From: CAYLRF01 sp964385995
GTDB taxonomy: Bacteria; Bacillota; Clostridia; Lachnospirales; Lachnospiraceae
NCBI GenBank assembly: GCA_964385995.1
Contig: CAYLRF010000026.1
Location: forward strand, 1-23,063
DNA: 23,063 bases
Direction: 5' to 3'
The translations under genes were made by a program, and so were the position numbers. This document shows, piece after piece, positions 1 to 8,614 of the stretch. Every line of letters begins with the position of its first letter. Within the stretch, counting starts at the first letter, position 1. Under the pieces are notes generated by a model that was not told where the DNA came from, searched no databases, and worked only from the letters and a program-made list of their open reading frames with translations.

Positions 1-8
1 GTTATACG

Positions 9-33
9 AAAAAACCCTGCGCCCTGCGCGGGG
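9..33 (-). terminator. Intrinsic terminator ending the lysA-to-epimerase operon
   Basis: Read on the minus strand, CCCCGCGC, loop AGG and GCGCAGGG form a 7-bp GC-rich stem with one C-A mismatch, followed at once by six T (plus-strand A run at 9-14). It lies about 70 nt past the stop codon of the NAD-dependent epimerase gene. This is the standard rho-independent form and marks the likely end of the operon. Confidence 0.75.
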
Positions 34-100
34 GCACCGGATATAAGCCTGCCCCGCGTATCATTAAGACGCGGACACGAATCAGCAACGGGTAGCAAGG

Positions 101-1195
101 TTAAGTCCGAGGAGACGTTGGAGCAGCCGTTGCGTTTACTCCGACTTTACTTACGTTTACTTTGACAATTGACCGGCGCGCCACGTCATGTATCGTTCGT
201 CTTATGCCTTCACGGATGCCGGTCACCGGTCGCCATCCTAAGTCTTTCAATTTCGCATTGTCCAACCTTATGCCGGGCTGCCTTTTATCCGACTCGTAAG
301 AATACCGCACCGACACCGGCCTTTCGCCTAAATTATCCTCATTTACGACCTCGGCCGCCATTTTCGCCATCTCGTCCGCGGCGGCAAAATTGCCGAGCTC
401 CCCGCCGGATGATACGTTGTAAGCCTCCCCGCGAATACCCCTCTCGCAGACCGTCAAAAGTCCCGCGACGCAGTCGTCTATGTATATATTATCCCGTCGT
501 GACATTGCCGGATTGTTTATAACGATATCCTTCCCCGAAAGCGCGCTTTTAATAAAGCCGTAAAAGGCGGTATCCGGGAGCATGACACAATATCCGTAGA
601 CATAACCTATTCGGGCTATAACCATATCCACATCAAACTGTTTGCAATAGGAAGTCGCTATTATTTCAACCATTCTTTTGGACTCTCGATACGGCGCGTC
701 AGGTGAAGTCAGTTTCAGATAATATTCGGTGTCGTCTTCATTTACCGTTCTGTCATGATCCGCGTCACTTGTATACACTGTTGCCGAAGAAAAGACCACA
801 CATCTTCCCTTTAAACCGATTCTCTTTTCCTGAGCGATTAAAAAATCGGCGCAATTTTTGATGCCGATGATGTTAGGCATAATTACATCAATCGGTTGCC
901 CGGAAATTATCGCGCCGCTTATCGGCCCCGCCGCATGAAATATATAATCGACTTTTTCGGTAATCGTGAACGGTTCGCTTATATCCTGAACAATATAAGA
1001 AAATCTGTCGGACATAATGACATCTCCGAATACCTTTTCGATTTTATCCCTGCTTCTTCCGATCGCGATAACCCGTGCGTCGGAATTTTTGATAATCTCT
1101 TTGCACAGATTGCTTCCTATCAGTCCGGTCGCCCCTGTTACAAGAATTGTCCTGCCGTCTAACTTATTGAACAGATCAGAAATGTCACTATTCAT
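101..1195 (-). CDS. NAD-dependent epimerase/dehydratase (extended SDR family)
   Basis: Predicted 364-aa cytosolic extended short-chain dehydrogenase/reductase of the nucleotide-sugar epimerase/dehydratase type. Visible features are the N-terminal Rossmann motif GATGLIG (residues 21-27), a Ser-Ser pair at 136-137, and the catalytic Tyr169-X3-Lys173 (YRESK). Downstream the RRDNIYIDDCVAG segment resembles the substrate-domain motif of sugar epimerases and dehydratases. Start ATG at 1195 is supported by AAGGGG six nt upstream. The last ~25 residues, rich in V, A, T and S, look like a non-conserved tail. It is the last gene of the operon, 48 nt after the ThDP enzyme gene. The family acts on NDP-sugars, so a role in making a modified sugar is likely. 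The exact substrate (dTDP-, UDP-, GDP- or CDP-sugar) cannot be read from the motifs. Confidence 0.85.
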   Translation of the reverse strand: MNSDISDLFNKLDGRTILVTGATGLIGSNLCKEIIKNSDARVIAIGRSRDKIEKVFGDVIMSDRFSYIVQDISEPFTITEKVDYIFHAAGPISGAIISGQPIDVIMPNIIGIKNCADFLIAQEKRIGLKGRCVVFSSATVYTSDADHDRTVNEDDTEYYLKLTSPDAPYRESKRMVEIIATSYCKQFDVDMVIARIGYVYGYCVMLPDTAFYGFIKSALSGKDIVINNPAMSRRDNIYIDDCVAGLLTVCERGIRGEAYNVSSGGELGNFAAADEMAKMAAEVVNEDNLGERPVSVRYSYESDKRQPGIRLDNAKLKDLGWRPVTGIREGIRRTIHDVARRSIVKVNVSKVGVNATAAPTSPRT

Positions 1196-1243
1196 ATCAT
1201 TCCCCTTCGTAAAAAATACGCCATTGTCAAACTTTCTCGCGGT

Positions 1244-2908
1244 TCACAGAGCATTCAGCATCTCATACAACTCTTCATCGATTTCCGGAACCAACTTCTG
1301 ACACAAATTAGCCATGGGAAGATACGGTTCAAGATCGACTTCTTCATCAACCTCGATTTCCACAAGCATAGGCCGCGTTATACATTTGAAAATGTCCGGC
1401 GAATAAACAAAACAGCTTATCCCGTAAGCATCTGACAGTCTTTTGAAATTCGCTGTCGTGTAGCCGCTGCCCGCGGTTGTGTGAACATACCTGCCGAACC
1501 GCTTCTTTTCTCTGCTTTTTATCATCCCAGACGAATGATTGTTTATAAGCGCGATCGCTATCGGCAAATTATGTGACCCGATAAATTGCAATTCCTCACT
1601 GTTTAATTGCAGGCCCTGATCTCCGACGATGCAAAGCACGGGCCGGCGAGTCGCGTAGTAAGCTCCGATACTCCTGCCGAGCGATGAGCCTAACGCCCCG
1701 AAACTTTTTGAATAAAGTATTCTATTCGCGGCCCCGGAATAAAGGTATGCCCGTGACGCCCAAAATTCATTATTGCCGACATCGCAAACAGCTGTTACAC
1801 CCGCGTTTAACGACTTAAATATATCGGCTATGATGTTCACAGGCTGACTTATATCCGTATCAAAAAGACATTCCTTAAGCTTATCGCAAACAGCGATCCA
1901 CTGAGAAGATTTCATGTAACTTAATTCGGTTCTGAGAAGCGCACCGGCGGTATCCCGAATATCTTCAATGAAGACCTTACGCCCCGGGATGTCGCAGTGT
2001 GTTCGGCACGGCTCTATATCTGCCTCGATGATTTTTGCATTATCGAGCACAGGCTTAAAGCTCACGGAATCTTCCGGAAACGAAAGACTGTTGCCGAGGC
2101 TTATGATCAAATCGGCTTTTGAAAGGATAAAATTCGCATATCGTATCCCGTGACTTCCCACATACCCGTAATACAAATCCGATGACGGCAGCACATCTTC
2201 ACTGTATCTGCTTGAAAGAACGGGGATATGCGCTTTTTGAGCCAGTTCGTAAATCGCGGTTTCAGCCTGCGCCATATGAACCCCGTCGCCTATCAGAAGC
2301 ACCGGACGACAGGAGCGTCGCAGCCTGTCCCTGATATAATCGACAGACGTTATGGGATGACTGTCCCATTTAGACCGCGTAAATGAGACAGAAGATATCT
2401 CCTCGCTTAAAAGCCCCGACAGAACATCGATTAAAACAGGGCCTCTCCTTCCGGATAGAGCCAAATCACAGGCTTTTTCTACTTCAAACGCGAAATCGTT
2501 TGCTCTGTCAATTCTTACGGCGTACTTGGTAACCGATTTAAATATCCCGACCGTGTCTAATTCCTGCTCACCCGACAGACGCGAGTTTTCGTTTAGAGTC
2601 TTCTCCGAATGAGCGGTTATCACCGCCATAGGAATCGAATTTGCGAAAGCGTCCGCTACCGGAGTCAGCATATTAGTTATGCCGGGCCCCTTCGTCGCGT
2701 AAGCGACACCTATCTTTCCCCCGACCTGAGCATATCCAGAAGCGGCAAATCCGGCCGACTGCTCATTATAACTTAGGTGCGGCGTCAGCCTTTCGCGATG
2801 TTTATCGGCCTCGTATAAAAAATCGAGTATGACACCTCCGGGAATGCCGAATATATCGGTTACTCCGAGAGTCATAAAATAATCCGTAAGAAATTCGGCT
2901 CCCGTCAT
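1244..2908 (-). CDS. Acetolactate synthase-like thiamine diphosphate (ThDP)-dependent enzyme
   Basis: 554-aa protein with the three-domain layout of the acetolactate synthase/pyruvate oxidase family. Glu49 in NEQSAGFAA matches the catalytic Glu that activates the thiazolium. ATKGPGITN (71-79) is the conserved pyrimidine-domain loop. The ThDP-Mg binding motif is GDQ at 429-431 with NN at 456-457; the usual GDG reads GDQ here. The start ATG overlaps the stop of the upstream aldolase gene as ATGA, so the two are probably translationally coupled, and GGAGGGAGT precedes it. True biosynthetic acetolactate synthase (ilvB) normally sits with ilvN/ilvC; neither is here. In polysaccharide clusters such enzymes can transfer a two-carbon unit from pyruvate to a keto-sugar, as YerE does for yersiniose. 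That, or a 2-oxoacid decarboxylase role paired with the aldolase, is inference. Confidence 0.85.
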   Translation of the reverse strand: MTGAEFLTDYFMTLGVTDIFGIPGGVILDFLYEADKHRERLTPHLSYNEQSAGFAASGYAQVGGKIGVAYATKGPGITNMLTPVADAFANSIPMAVITAHSEKTLNENSRLSGEQELDTVGIFKSVTKYAVRIDRANDFAFEVEKACDLALSGRRGPVLIDVLSGLLSEEISSVSFTRSKWDSHPITSVDYIRDRLRRSCRPVLLIGDGVHMAQAETAIYELAQKAHIPVLSSRYSEDVLPSSDLYYGYVGSHGIRYANFILSKADLIISLGNSLSFPEDSVSFKPVLDNAKIIEADIEPCRTHCDIPGRKVFIEDIRDTAGALLRTELSYMKSSQWIAVCDKLKECLFDTDISQPVNIIADIFKSLNAGVTAVCDVGNNEFWASRAYLYSGAANRILYSKSFGALGSSLGRSIGAYYATRRPVLCIVGDQGLQLNSEELQFIGSHNLPIAIALINNHSSGMIKSREKKRFGRYVHTTAGSGYTTANFKRLSDAYGISCFVYSPDIFKCITRPMLVEIEVDEEVDLEPYLPMANLCQKLVPEIDEELYEMLNAL

Positions 2909-3957
2909 ACTCCCTCCGAAATGTCATACCCGCAGGCTTTAAGGACTGCCGCCGTGTTTTCCTTAGTGTATCTGTGGCGAAGTTCATCAGGCATATTACG
3001 CAAAATATCATCAATCTCACGATAGCTTAACCCGTAATGTTCACGTAAACTTACGGCGTATTTGTATGCCGTTTTGTGCAAAGCGGGAAGCAGTCTGGTT
3101 ACGGAATATCCCCATAACGTACTGCCGAAATAACACTGAACTATATCGCATATATCAAGAACCGAACCGTAGTCATAATTTTTCCCGAAATTTTTGTTTA
3201 GATAATCCGTTATTATCTCGGTTTGCAGATTCCCGGCCCCCTGACCCATTCCCAGAACGCAGGAGTCGACTATAAGCTGTCTGTCAGTCTTTTTGCTTAT
3301 AAATGAAACAGCGTTGGAGAAGGCAAGATTGGTGTTGTTGTGAGCATGAAACCCGACAGAAATACCCGGTTTCAATCCCGCGTCATATCTGACAAATAGC
3401 TCTTCTATATCTGAAGAAGTCATATAACCGTAGCTGTCAACCATATATAATGCGTAGGCGTTCATTTCGTTTGAGGCGGTAATCAGCTGTTCGATCTCAT
3501 CATCCGAATAACGCATGGTCAGCATTGGCTGGACGAACACTTTGTAACCCTTTTCCGATAGACCCGCGCAAAAATCAAGGGATTTCTTAAGTTCGGAGTA
3601 ACGAAGGATAACCCTGACGGCCTCACACAAACCCGAACAGTATTTCGGAATGTCATCAAGCGGTGTATCCGGCCCGCGGTACAAAGCAGCGAACATCTGT
3701 CCGTTACCGTGAGAGGCCGGCGCCGTCGATGAAATATCTTCTATATTCCGATATATCGCAAAACCGGTTTTGGGGCGGTCGGAAATCTCAACAGCTCCGA
3801 TCTCCACTATGTCAAATCCCGCATCAGTCGACTTCTCTATAATCCGCGAAATATGACGTTTCTCAAATTTTAATGTCGACAGCCCGTTTATCACGGCATC
3901 TTCCAGTGCTAATCCGCCGTCGCGCAATGTACAGTCGAGCAGTTTTATCTTTGCCAC
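2905..3957 (-). CDS. HMGL/DRE-TIM family aldolase-like protein
   Basis: 350-aa TIM-barrel protein of the HMG-CoA lyase / 4-hydroxy-2-oxovalerate aldolase superfamily. The signature LLDCTLRDGG (6-15) carries the metal-binding Asp8 and the catalytic Arg12 of the DRE motif, and GFHAHNNTNLAFSN supplies His204 and His206 as further metal ligands. DSCVLGMGQGAGNLQTE resembles the glycine loop near the C-terminal end of the barrel. The start is GTG at 3957, with AGGAG eight nt upstream. It overlaps the next gene by 4 nt (ATGA). Members split or form C-C bonds next to a 2-oxo acid. The MhpE-type partner (acylating acetaldehyde dehydrogenase) is absent, so a catabolic meta-cleavage role is unlikely. 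The tight link to a ThDP enzyme and an NDP-sugar epimerase points to a biosynthetic aldolase. Substrate unknown. Confidence 0.8.
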   Translation of the reverse strand: MAKIKLLDCTLRDGGLALEDAVINGLSTLKFEKRHISRIIEKSTDAGFDIVEIGAVEISDRPKTGFAIYRNIEDISSTAPASHGNGQMFAALYRGPDTPLDDIPKYCSGLCEAVRVILRYSELKKSLDFCAGLSEKGYKVFVQPMLTMRYSDDEIEQLITASNEMNAYALYMVDSYGYMTSSDIEELFVRYDAGLKPGISVGFHAHNNTNLAFSNAVSFISKKTDRQLIVDSCVLGMGQGAGNLQTEIITDYLNKNFGKNYDYGSVLDICDIVQCYFGSTLWGYSVTRLLPALHKTAYKYAVSLREHYGLSYREIDDILRNMPDELRHRYTKENTAAVLKACGYDISEGV

Positions 3958-4003
3958 CGGCTACTCTCCTTCAAAACCGAACAAAAGAAAATGTCCCGCC
4001 TCC

Positions 4004-5485
4004 TCACTGCGCATCCCCGAAAAGTCCCCGCACTGCCGGATATAACCGTTTATATTTGTCATAGCGGGCATTGTATTTGCGCACCAAATCCGGCTCGGGA
4101 CGATATGTCATGTCGTATTTCACCGTCTTTTCGGTCGCTACCGTGACATCTTCGTACTCCTTACAGCCAACGGCGGCGAGTATGGCCGCGCCGAACGCCG
4201 GGCCCTCGTCTTTCGCGGGTATAACTATGTCCATGTCAAGCACGTTCGCGATGATACGGCACCACAGCGGGCTTTTCGCGCCTCCGCCGCAGACGGTTGA
4301 ACGGGTGACTTTAAGTCCCTGCCCGCGTGCCGCCTCCACCGAGTCCCGCAGGGCGAACGAGACGCCTTCAAGGACCGCCTGCGTCATATCGCTTCGCGTC
4401 GTATCCATGCTCATGCCGAAAAAGACGCCTCTCGCGTCAGGGTCGTTATGAGGCGAACGCTCTCCCATGAGATAGGGAAGAAAGTAAACGTGATTTTCAC
4501 CGAAACGGACGATATCCTTTTGGCTGCCCGCGTAGTCTTTTGTATGCAGGATATCTTCCAGCCACCACTTATTGCATGAGGCGGCGCTTAGGATACAGCC
4601 CATCAGATGATAATGCCCGTCCGCGTGCGCGAATGAGTGCAGCGCATTTTTCTCATCGACCGAAAAACGCGTCTGCGAGATAAATACCGTGCCAGACGTT
4701 CCGAGAGAGATGTTGCAGGCCGCCTCTCCCACGGCTCCCGTGCCTATCGCGGCCGCGGCGTTATCGCCGGCTCCAGCGATAACCTTCGTTTCGCGGGTAA
4801 GGCAAAGTTCCTTCGCCACGTCAGGCTTTACGTTTCCCGTCACCTCGCTGCTTTCAAAAAGACGGGGCAACATATCCTCGCGTATTTCGCAGATCTCAAG
4901 CATTTGCCTCGACCAGCGCCTGTGCTTCACGTCCAGAAGAAGCGTGCCGCTCGCGTCGGAGTAATCCGTTGAATGAACGCCCGTAAGCTTATAGGCGATG
5001 TAGTCCTTCGGCAGCATGATCTTTTTGATTCGCTTGAAATTCGCGGGCTCATTTTCCCGAAGCCACAGAAGTTTCGGAGCGGTAAATCCCGCGAAGGCGA
5101 TGTTCGCCGTATAGAGCGTCAGCTTGTCCCTGCCGATTACATCGTTCAGGTAATCGCACTCCTTCGCGCTTCGCCCGTCATTCCAGAGTATCGCGGGGCG
5201 AATTACCGTATCATTTTCATCGAGGATGACAAGACCGTGCATCTGCCCGCCAAAAGAGATACCCTTTATCGCGCCGTCTGTCATACCGCGCAAAGACACC
5301 GTAAGTTCCCTGATTCCGTCTTTTACTGCGTCCCACCAGTCGTCCGGATTTTGCTCCGACCACCCGCTTTTCGGAAAATATATCGGATATTCACGGGAAA
5401 TCTTCATTACCGTGTTCCCCGCCGCGTCGGTAAGAAGCATTTTCACGGCGGACGTGCCCAGGTCTATCCCGAGGTAATAATTCAT
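4004..5485 (-). CDS. xylB: Xylulokinase (FGGY family)
   Basis: 493-aa sugar kinase of the FGGY family, close to the usual length for XylB. It phosphorylates D-xylulose with ATP to D-xylulose 5-phosphate for the pentose phosphate pathway. Motifs in order: GIDLGTSAVK (phosphate-1 loop) at the N-terminus, GWSEQNPDDWW, GISFGGQMHGLV (the QMHG typical of XylB), ILWNDGRS, GAGDNAAAAIGTG (catalytic Asp in the GxGD region), SLGTSGTVF, MGERSPHND, and CGGGAKSPLW near the adenosine site. Start ATG at 5485 follows AGGG. The gene lies 176 nt downstream of the isomerase gene with no promoter evident between them. FGGY kinases swap substrates readily, so L-ribulose or another ketose is possible, particularly because the neighbouring isomerase is fucose/arabinose-like rather than XylA. 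Confidence 0.9.
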   Translation of the reverse strand: MNYYLGIDLGTSAVKMLLTDAAGNTVMKISREYPIYFPKSGWSEQNPDDWWDAVKDGIRELTVSLRGMTDGAIKGISFGGQMHGLVILDENDTVIRPAILWNDGRSAKECDYLNDVIGRDKLTLYTANIAFAGFTAPKLLWLRENEPANFKRIKKIMLPKDYIAYKLTGVHSTDYSDASGTLLLDVKHRRWSRQMLEICEIREDMLPRLFESSEVTGNVKPDVAKELCLTRETKVIAGAGDNAAAAIGTGAVGEAACNISLGTSGTVFISQTRFSVDEKNALHSFAHADGHYHLMGCILSAASCNKWWLEDILHTKDYAGSQKDIVRFGENHVYFLPYLMGERSPHNDPDARGVFFGMSMDTTRSDMTQAVLEGVSFALRDSVEAARGQGLKVTRSTVCGGGAKSPLWCRIIANVLDMDIVIPAKDEGPAFGAAILAAVGCKEYEDVTVATEKTVKYDMTYRPEPDLVRKYNARYDKYKRLYPAVRGLFGDAQ

Positions 5486-5661
5486 CTTTCCCTACCCCAT
5501 CGGGAGGACGTCCCGATACTCCTTTTCGAATTTTAAGATGTGTCTTTTACGCGAAGCTGAGATTCGTAAAAATATCCCCGCTGACGGCACGACAAACTTT
5601 ACGGTTTAAGCGACAGCGGCATGTACAGTGTCCGGTGCGTCTTATGACCCGACCGCGTCCG
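5486..5661 (-). other. Intercistronic region with hairpins before xylB
   Basis: The gap between the isomerase stop and xylB start contains potential RNA structures on the minus strand. One is a 6-bp perfect stem with 7-nt loop (ATCGGG/CCCGAT, 5499-5517) just upstream of the xylB ribosome binding site. Another is CCGCTG pairing with CAGCGG (5578-5619), enclosing AAAC-N6-GTTT and followed by a short T run. These could set differential expression or mRNA processing within the operon. There is no strong promoter and no ORF with support. Confidence 0.35.
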
Positions 5662-7146
5662 TCATCCCCATGGATTTTCCGTGGGATAACGATCGCCTTT
5701 CGGCCGGTTATATCCTATCTCATCGGGAGAAACGCCCAGATATTTAAAGACTTCAAAAAGCGCCTTCGCGTGATTACCGAACGCGACCGCCGCGTGATGG
5801 GGGAAATTCTTTTCTATAAGCACGTGCCGGTAAAAACGCGCCATCTCGCGGATCGCGAACACGCCCGTCGAGCCGAATGATCTCGTCGCCACAGGAAGCA
5901 CCTCGCCTGTCGCGGCGTACGCTCGAAGCTTCGAGTCGGCCGTGGACTGCAGGCGAAACAGCGTGATGTCACCGGGCTTTATGTCTCCCTCGATGGTGCC
6001 GTAAGTCACTTCGGTCGGGAGAGTCCTCGCCATTATTTTTTGATTTTTCATGGCAAATGACGAAAGTTTCGCCGAGCATGTGTTCCCGCAATGAAATCCC
6101 ATGAACGTATCGCTGAGTGCGTAATTAAATTTCCCCGCGATGTCCGCGTCATACAGATCCTTCGGTACGCTGTTATTGATGTCAAGGAGCGTCACAGCGT
6201 CACAGGAGACGCAGGTTCCGATGTACTCGCTTAAAGCACCGTAGATATCTGTCTCACAGGATACCGCCATGCCCCGTCCCGTAAGGCGACTGTTCACATA
6301 GCAGGGAACAAAGCCGAACTGCGTCTGAAAGGCGGGCCAGCATTTAGACGCGATGACGGCGTACTTTTTAGAGCCCTTATGCTCATTTACCCAATCCGTA
6401 AGCGTAAGCTCATACTGAGCGAGCCTCGCAAGTATCTCGGGCTTTTTGTTTCCGTCTCCGAGTTCTTTCGCCATGTCGGCCGCGACCTTTGGGATTCTCT
6501 CATCTTTCGCGTGAGCGTTAAAAGCCGCGAACAAATCAAGCTCCGAATTTTCCTCGATTTCAACCCCCAGCCTGTAAAGCTGATATATGGGCGCGTTGCA
6601 CGCGAAGAAATTTAAGGGGCGAGGCCCGAACGATATGATTTTTAAGTCCGAAAGTCCTATGATCGCGCGCGCCACAGGCAGAAAATCATGTATCATGTCC
6701 GCGCACGCGCCAGCGTCGCCTACGGGATACTCGGGGATATAAGATCTAACTCCCCTGAGACTTAAGTTATAACTCGCGTTTAGCATACCGCAATAAGCGT
6801 CGCCCCTGTCGTCGCTTAAGACGCCGATATTCTCTTCCGCCGCCGCGACGAACATCGTGGGACCGTCAAATTGCTGCACGAGCATAGTCTCGGCGATCTC
6901 CGGTCCGAAATTTCCCAGATAGACGCAAAGGGCGTTGCAGCCCGCCGCTCTGATGTCGGAAAGCGCCTGCTTCATATGTATCTCGCTTTCCACGATACAT
7001 ACAGGACACTCGTAGATGTCATCGGGATCGTACTTCGCATTATAGGCATTTACGAGGGCCCCCTTTCTGTTTACCGAGAGGCTCTCCGGAAAACAGTCAC
7101 GGCTGACCGCCACTATTCCTACTTTCACCTTGGGGATGTTTCGCAT
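5662..7146 (-). CDS. L-fucose/L-arabinose isomerase family protein
   Basis: 494-aa cytosolic ketol isomerase of the FucI/AraA fold, predicted to convert an aldose to a ketose that the adjacent xylulokinase phosphorylates. I choose the ATG at 7146 rather than an upstream start because GGGAGGTGA lies seven nt before it and the protein then opens MRNIPKVKVGIV, a usual family start. Probable Mn-binding residues are Glu298 (SCETDIYGA), Asp322 (TLLDINN) and a C-terminal His (PHHAAVAFG, ~450); HCGNT (His352) is also conserved-looking. It starts 25 nt after the lysA stop, so the two are probably cotranscribed. Substrate could be L-fucose, L- or D-arabinose, D-xylose or another sugar. Without an aldolase of the FucA type nearby, a fucose pathway is less likely than a pentose pathway. 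Confidence 0.85.
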   Translation of the reverse strand: MRNIPKVKVGIVAVSRDCFPESLSVNRKGALVNAYNAKYDPDDIYECPVCIVESEIHMKQALSDIRAAGCNALCVYLGNFGPEIAETMLVQQFDGPTMFVAAAEENIGVLSDDRGDAYCGMLNASYNLSLRGVRSYIPEYPVGDAGACADMIHDFLPVARAIIGLSDLKIISFGPRPLNFFACNAPIYQLYRLGVEIEENSELDLFAAFNAHAKDERIPKVAADMAKELGDGNKKPEILARLAQYELTLTDWVNEHKGSKKYAVIASKCWPAFQTQFGFVPCYVNSRLTGRGMAVSCETDIYGALSEYIGTCVSCDAVTLLDINNSVPKDLYDADIAGKFNYALSDTFMGFHCGNTCSAKLSSFAMKNQKIMARTLPTEVTYGTIEGDIKPGDITLFRLQSTADSKLRAYAATGEVLPVATRSFGSTGVFAIREMARFYRHVLIEKNFPHHAAVAFGNHAKALFEVFKYLGVSPDEIGYNRPKGDRYPTENPWG

Positions 7147-7171
7147 GATCTTCACCTCCCGAATCTTCGGG

Positions 7172-8458
7172 TCAACGGCCCGCGGACAGCTCATTTAACC
7201 TCTTTCCTATGTCGAAGCAGTCGAATGTAGCGAAATAATCCGAGGGTTTCTCGGGCCTGCGTATGAGCTTTACCGTGCCGTCGGGCCGAAGCAGAAGCTC
7301 GGATGACTTCAGCTTTCCGTTATAATTATAACCCATGGAATATCCGTGCGCACCCGTATCGTGAATGATAAGAAGGTCTCCGACATCGATCTTAGGCAGC
7401 ATCCTGTCGATGGCGAATTTGTCGTTATTTTCACATAAGGATCCCGTCACGTCGTATTTGTGATCGCATGGCGCGTCTTCCTTACCCATAACCGTGATAT
7501 GATGATAAGCCTTGTACATGGCGGGTCGCATAAGATTTACCGCGCTGGCGTCGCACCCGATATATTCCTTATATGTGTGCTTCTCATGTATGACTTTTGT
7601 CACCAGACATCCGTAGGGTCCCGTCATAAATCTGCCAAGTTCGGTATATATGGCCACGTCTCCCATACCCGCGGGCACGAGTATCTGCTCGTAGGCCCTG
7701 CGAACGCCCTCTCCGATCGCGTATATGTCGTTCGGCGTCTCGTCAGGACGGTAAGGGATACCCACTCCTCCCGAGAGATTTATGAAGGAAATGTCCGCGC
7801 CGGTCTCTTCCCGAAGCGACACCGCCATCTTAAATAACATCTCCGCCAATGTGGGATAATAATCGTTCGTCACGGTATTGCTGGCAAGAAACGCGTGAAT
7901 TCCGAAGCGCTTCGCGCCTTTTTTACGAAGCAGCCTGAACGCGTCGAAAAGCTGAGCGGCTGTCATGCCGTATTTCGCGTCTCCGGGATTGTCCATGATT
8001 CCGTTGCCGAGCTTAAAAAGACCGCCCGGATTGTAACGGCAGCTTATGACCTCAGGTATGTAGCCGAGCGTTTTTTCGAGGAAATCTATATGCGTAAAAT
8101 CGTCGAGATTTATGGTGGCGCCCAATTTCCCCGCGTACATAAAATCCTTCGCCGGGGTCGCGTTTGACGAAAACATGATCTCATCGCCCGACATGCCCAA
8201 AGCTTCCGCCAGCATAAGCTCTGTATATGACGAACAGTCGCAGCCCGCGCCGTATTCCTTTAAGATGTCGATGATAAAAGGATTCGGCGTGGCCTTTACC
8301 GCGAAATACTCCTTAAAGCCCTTGTTCCATGAGAACGCCTCTTTCACCGCCTTCGCGTTCTCGCGTATGCCCTTCTCGTCATACAGGTGAAAGGGAGTGG
8401 GATATTTTTCGACTATCTTCTCAAGCTGATCTTTCGTGACAAACGGTCTTTTTTCCAT
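7172..8458 (-). CDS. lysA: Diaminopimelate decarboxylase
   Basis: 428-aa PLP enzyme of the alanine racemase-fold (group IV) decarboxylases; it converts meso-diaminopimelate to L-lysine, the last step of lysine synthesis. Lys55 in YFAVKATPNP is the PLP Schiff-base lysine. SGGVGIPY is the glycine-rich phosphate loop. GSLCENNDKF holds the active-site Cys-Glu pair, and IHDTGAHGYSMGYNYNGK is the C-terminal signature. The reading frame is open further upstream, but the ATG at 8458 gives a normal-length protein (MEKRPFVTKDQLEKI), while a longer form would run through the rpsO terminator. The RBS is weak (GAGG). It is the first gene after that terminator, so it needs its own promoter in the ~85-nt gap; only a poor match was seen. 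Lysine genes do not usually head sugar operons. Confidence 0.92.
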   Translation of the reverse strand: MEKRPFVTKDQLEKIVEKYPTPFHLYDEKGIRENAKAVKEAFSWNKGFKEYFAVKATPNPFIIDILKEYGAGCDCSSYTELMLAEALGMSGDEIMFSSNATPAKDFMYAGKLGATINLDDFTHIDFLEKTLGYIPEVISCRYNPGGLFKLGNGIMDNPGDAKYGMTAAQLFDAFRLLRKKGAKRFGIHAFLASNTVTNDYYPTLAEMLFKMAVSLREETGADISFINLSGGVGIPYRPDETPNDIYAIGEGVRRAYEQILVPAGMGDVAIYTELGRFMTGPYGCLVTKVIHEKHTYKEYIGCDASAVNLMRPAMYKAYHHITVMGKEDAPCDHKYDVTGSLCENNDKFAIDRMLPKIDVGDLLIIHDTGAHGYSMGYNYNGKLKSSELLLRPDGTVKLIRRPEKPSDYFATFDCFDIGKRLNELSAGR

Positions 8459-8546
8459 GCCTGCCTCATTCCCGACGTATATTCGGCATCCCCGAAGATT
8501 AACCTGCGGGGCTGTTTTAACACAAAGCTCATATCGCCGTTTATAC

Positions 8547-8578
8547 AAAAAGAGGCAAACCTGACGGTTCACCTCTTT
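8547..8578 (-). terminator. Intrinsic terminator of rpsO
   Basis: On the minus strand, AAAGAGGTGAACC, loop GTCA and GGTTTGCCTCTTT form a 13-bp stem (two G-U wobbles), continuing into a run of T. The wobble pairs work only in the minus-strand RNA, so the direction is certain. It begins 36 nt past the rpsO stop and separates rpsO from lysA. Confidence 0.9.
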
Positions 8579-8614
8579 CGTCCGCCTGACATAAGACTTT
8601 CCTCTCCCGAAGTC

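Noticed and set aside
621..640. CAAACTGTTTG as a second operator copy
   Set aside because: It lies inside the epimerase coding region, its arms and centre differ from the 13619-13645 palindrome, and no promoter is near.
1244..2908. Authentic biosynthetic acetolactate synthase (ilvB)
   Set aside because: No ilvN, ilvC or leu genes are adjacent, and the gene is coupled to an aldolase-like and an epimerase gene.
8459..8548. Lysine riboswitch upstream of lysA
   Set aside because: The gap from the rpsO terminator to lysA is only about 85 nt, too short for an L-box (about 170 nt), and its conserved elements are absent. Only a small CCCCG/CGGGG stem is present.
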